DNA of 60,000 nt, from assembly GCA_903813345.2 (NCBI GenBank), contig CAIIXF020000011.1, positions 22,553,754-22,613,753 on the forward strand. Direction: 5' to 3'. The notes under the pieces were generated by a model that made no database searches, was not told the DNA's origin, and saw nothing but the letters and a program-made list of their open reading frames with translations. Made by a program: the position numbers and the translations under genes. Source of the DNA: Owenia fusiformis. Taxonomy: Eukaryota; Annelida; Polychaeta; Sabellida; Oweniidae. Numbering within the stretch: the stretch's first letter is position 1; every line of letters begins with the position of its first letter. Positions 55,919 to 60,000 of this stretch are shown in pieces.

Positions 55919-58900
55919 GTAAGTGTTGATTCATCTTTTTTGACAAAGTCACTTTTGAGTGTTCTTGCATCATGTGTCTTGTCTACCACCACAATGTTGT
56001 GCAGGTGTGTTTGTTTGGGGTGGTGCTTAACGATACACAAGGGCTTGGTGTGAAGCTATCCTTTGTGGAAGGGCTTGTATGCCAATGAATAAAATGTCTA
56101 GCGGGGTGTGCGTATCCAAAATAAGAACCATATGTCCATATTATCAAATGAGAAAATATGCGAAAGAAACTATTGTTCCACTAAAAGATGTCACTTTAGT
56201 CTAACTGCCATGGGAAAGAAATTTGATTCTTGCACTGCATTACAGATTTCATTGACAAGAAAATATACTGTGTACAGTAAGCGTATGGATTTAATATGAA
56301 TTTACCCTCTGGTAATACAAAAATCAAAAAATAATTTCTAATTTTTTGAGTGCCTTGATTTTGTTAAAAACATCATTTCAGAAAAAGTACAAACAACAAA
56401 GGAATAAATCATTTGATATCCTTTACAGCAACGCCTTCGAACAACCCACACTAAATACCATTACCTGCTTTCTCAATTACATTAGATGGCTTGCGGGTAA
56501 ATAAAAATTTGAAGAGGCAGTTATGTTCTAATATGAAAACCAAATAATTAGTAAAGAGTGTAATTAGAGACATAACTCAATCATCAGTAATTTCATTTGA
56601 ATTATTTTTAACTTAAAAACAGCTCATAGTGGGTTTAATTTTTCAGATGATAAGTTTTGTTGGTTTAAGTTATGAGGAAATAAAACGGATATATACCGAT
56701 GTTTATCTTTTGCTTCAGGATGCGGATCTGTATTATTTCAGATCGACTTGTTATTTCTTTTTTAACTTACCTTTAAATAGCCTAAAGTGCAAAGCATGTC
56801 AATGGTAATTATTAATACTGTTACGCTGTAACGTACTTGTCTCCAAGACCCAGAAACCTTCTGAAAAATAGACATGAATGAAGAATCATGAAATTCAATC
56901 ATATTGCATTGTATTGTATTACTATGACAATATCATAAATGACAATTGAATCGTCAATCATGACACTAAAAATCATCCCCTAGTATATTTGATTTTGAAG
57001 TTGATTTTTGGTGAGATGAAAAAGTGCATATAACATTTTCAATCCACAATCTAAACATGGCTTTTAAAGCTGCAGGCCTGTCAACTGTCCCGCAATTTGC
57101 GTATTTGTCACGCATTTGCTGAAGAATTTGAAGTCACGCCAGTTTTTTTTGCGTGACAGAAAATGTCACGCAAATACGCATTTTACCTGGTAATTGTCAC
57201 GCAAAAATATTTCTGAAGAAAATTTTTCAAAATATGTTGACGATACGGTAAAAATACGAACGTCGGAAAAAACCGAACGCAATTTGTTCGGATTTGTCAT
57301 GCGAATCCCGTATGTGTCACGCGAAAAATTGAGGTGTCCAAAATTTGATTAAATGCAATAAAATTGAAAACAAGGTGCTCAAATTGTGGCCAAGATGTTC
57401 AGATTTGGACCAAGGTGTCCAAAATTTGAACAAAGGTGTTCAACATTTGCAAGTCACTCATGTTAGGTGTCCCCAAGTTGACAGGCCTGAAGCTGTAACA
57501 GGTCACTTTTGAAAACAGGTACAACTATAACCAACCTTTGAAAACAGGTACAACTATAACCAGCTAGCAATGCACCAAAGATATTTTTTCACAATTTTAT
57601 TGTCTCCATCTTATAATGTTCCTTTAAGTATTGATTTGGGAGAATTATGTAACAGAAAAATTCATAAACTCTGGGTGTGGGCTTTTGCTGTAAGGTTGTT
57701 GTGACTGGTTCTGGCAATACACTGCCCTGCACCTTGGGACCTAAACAGCAGTTCATGTCATCACCAATGGCTACAGGAAGTATTCAATTTTTTGACTAAC
57801 TAAATGACCCTGATGGACAGTGCTATGGGTTCCATATTGAAAGATATGAACCATTTTCTGTTGTTAATGATATAAACTGGATCTAGACACCTGACAAGTG
57901 TAGCCAACACTTAAAATTTAAAATACCAGATATGCCTGAAAATGGTATTAAAGAGATTGCGCATTATAAAGAAATGCAGTGAGTATCAAGATTTATTTCA
58001 AATTGTTGTATTTATGTACATTGGGAGGTTCACTCAAAGGGACAACCCTCAAATTTGGAAGAGGCGTGCTGATGGAATTGGCTTTAAGGCTCAAGGGTCA
58101 TGTCTTCTCACTTTGGGGGACAGTCTGGTAGGTCGACCACAAGTCTTTACCATCTGGATTCAGAACAGTTGTCACCTGTTATTTGAATATGGAGGTCATT
58201 TTTTTAATAGCAGTTGGAACGTTAAGCCATCCAAAGAGGCCTATATCTACTTCATTGGTTCCGTGTAACAACCAGGGAATTGATAACATTTGTATAAAAT
58301 CACACTTAAAACTGTTAGTTAGAAAATAAATTATTTCAAGTGTGACTGATTTCAAGGTTCGTAAATCCTGTTCAAGTTAAATATTCTTCTGAAATTATTA
58401 TTTAATGAATGTATTTTTTTAAATGAATGGAATCTATTTGTGTGTCACAAGATGGAGAAATGAATCATATTTTACATTATAAAGCAATTATTCTGAAAAT
58501 GATCATATAGATATATATAAACTTTGATCACAGATAACTGACCAATATTAAACTAGAGGTATATGGGTGCGAAACATTTAATAATTTTAATGAGAAGATG
58601 TATGTAAGGAAGAAGCCATCTGCCTTGGGTTCATATCAGGTTAACTTTTACAAATGGGTCAAACTTTTTGTCTAATAAAAGAGATAATTTATTAATATTA
58701 AACCTAGAAGCTGAGCTATAGTAGCATTTCTTGATTTATTGCAAACGAATTGCTTCTTTATTATCTAAAATAGAAACAAAAATATTCATGTTCAAATACT
58801 GATATTCAGATACAGTATGTTTAAATGTCCAAATTTTGGCAAATAGAGAAAAGAGTGAAATCAGCAAGGAATATAGTATGTACATGAATGTAGTGTGCAC

Positions 58901-60000
58901 CTAGAATATTGAACACCAATACCAAAAATCAGAAACTGTGTTTGCATTATACAGAGAAGTGCAATTAAACTGGCATGACTGGAGAGAAAATAGGACCCCC
59001 AAATTATGGCATACTACAATGTGTAAAACTCCATACAAATTCCTGTAGTACAGTTAGTCAAGCGTTATATTCCTTCCATTATTTTTAAATGAAATGTGGC
59101 AATTATTTCGCCAGCCATATTTGAGGCACGTGCCACCTGTTTGGCACACTCTTAATGACAATGTACTCATTCACAATGTTAAAAAGGCCTTCGACATAGC
59201 GTGCGCCTAGAGATATTATACTATTAAAATCTACCGCAAAGTAACCACATTTACAATGAATGGTGAAATCTAAGAAATAATGGAATCGAAAACAAAGGTC
59301 TAAACTTGACCGTTCATTCTTCAATTCTGTTGATTGTTACAAAATTAAATTGATTCGAGGATGAGATACTATAATTAATGCTGCCCAGTCATTTTGACCC
59401 TGCCTGCCTATTCAAAAGTAGTGATGTTACAATTAAAGCACTGAGAAGTCATGAATTTTAATTTGATTAATATTTACTTAAAGGGACAATTAGTTATTTG
59501 AATTATGATGTGTGGCGTTTATTGTTCTATTCACTATGGTAACACATGCTTAGTGTATCACCTTGGTGGCCACTGTTATTTCACACAGTATCTGTTATCA
59601 ATGAACATTTTCAACTTCTGGAATTTTATTGTCATACATTACAATCTGGATTATGGTAGCCATCCGACAGTGGATTACTACATATAAAACATTTATTTAT
59701 ATCAAATGTCTTTTATCTTTCTACAGTAATATGCAGACTACACACTTTGTGCATCCTTGGCCAAAGAGTAATTCATTGCATTACATGATCTGCTATGAAA
59801 GCAGTGAAGGACCGATCTTGAAGGATGGCCTTTGTGTTCAATCATCTATATGTTGTCATGAGCCCTGGATGTATGCCAACATTCATTTACTGGGTCAAAA
59901 ATGCATCATTACGTGCCTCTATCCCCACACAACATCCCATTACCCCCCCCCCCAACAATATACACCCTCCACACCCACCCACACCCTTTGCCTACATACA
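55919..60000. other. intron of the aGPCR, repeats and unassigned DNA
   Basis: I looked for TM2/TM3 exons (an 'LR..R..I..NL' stretch followed by a conserved Cys) and found none on the plus strand. The ORF at 57942-58268 is unrecognised and has no splice-site support. Besides the element at 57073-57489 there is a 33-bp tandem duplication at about 57510-57560 (GAAAACAGGTACAACTATAA twice). A C-rich, CACCC-rich stretch runs at the very end (59940-60000). Confidence 0.5.
57073..57489. mobile_element. 417-bp element, CAGGCCTGTCAACT ends, AAGCTG target duplication
   Basis: The left end CAGGCCTGTCAACTG is inverted at the right end (CAAGTTGACAGGCCTG). The 6-bp duplication AAGCTG flanks it at 57067-57072 and 57490-57495. 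The inside is rich in TGTCACGC and GGTGTCCAAA words. It is non-coding, and a truncated relative lies at 36480-36722 in opposite orientation. Confidence 0.8.

Noticed and set aside
57942-58268. 108-aa ORF as a TM2-TM3 exon
   Set aside because: The translation lacks the TM2 and TM3 motifs of class B2 receptors and the flanks lack a phase-2 acceptor.

Overview
The window is metazoan genomic DNA. It is AT-rich, has long introns with GT..AG splice sites, and is packed with non-autonomous DNA transposons. Coding content is under 10 percent. The receptor types and repeat style suggest a marine invertebrate, most likely an echinoderm or another invertebrate deuterostome, but the sequence alone does not settle the taxon.

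The main gene is one plus-strand adhesion-type G-protein-coupled receptor (aGPCR), spread from about 10.28 kb to beyond 55.9 kb. I assembled its exons by eye from splice sites, reading phase and domain signatures. In order they encode: a signal peptide with an LRR N-cap (10.3-10.5 kb); four 72-bp leucine-rich-repeat exons, all phase 2-2 (12.5, 18.6, 20.0, 22.7 kb); an LRR C-cap (23.0 kb); a Ly6/uPAR (LU, three-finger) domain split over two exons (23.7 and 31.1 kb); a SEA-like alpha/beta segment (33.3 and 35.9 kb); a hormone-receptor (HormR) domain (37.1 and 38.3 kb); one of several interchangeable linker exons (39.5 and 48.2 kb); the GAIN domain (50.8, 52.1, 52.6 kb); a GPS cleavage motif ending in HLT (55.1 kb); and TM1 (55.8 kb). 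The remaining transmembrane exons must lie beyond 60 kb.

A second start lies inside the same locus at 48.43 kb: a signal peptide, an acidic N-glycosylatable segment and its own linker exon at 50.4 kb. It joins the same GAIN/GPS/7TM exons in phase. The locus may therefore make a long LRR-LU-HormR receptor and a short receptor sharing one signalling module.

A second, intronless class A (rhodopsin-like) GPCR of 602 aa (25.7-27.5 kb) is nested on the same strand inside the intron that splits the LU domain. It has its own TATA-like box and E-box, and a decayed duplicate of its 5' end lies 1.5 kb upstream. A degenerate mariner element follows directly downstream and holds the first canonical AATAAA.

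The rest is intron or intergenic DNA carrying repeats. The most striking are: a 5.4-kb imperfect palindrome whose arms are arrays of a roughly 180-bp unit (12.9-18.4 kb), with a TTAA-flanked insertion near its centre; a nested pair of elements at 20.28-22.56 kb; several MITEs with recognisable target-site duplications; a 5'-truncated LINE 3' end (34.5-35.7 kb); and two minisatellites, one of 11 apparently identical 39-bp units and one of about 50 units of 17 bp. I recognise no gene in 1-10 kb or 56-60 kb. I saw no tRNA or rRNA.
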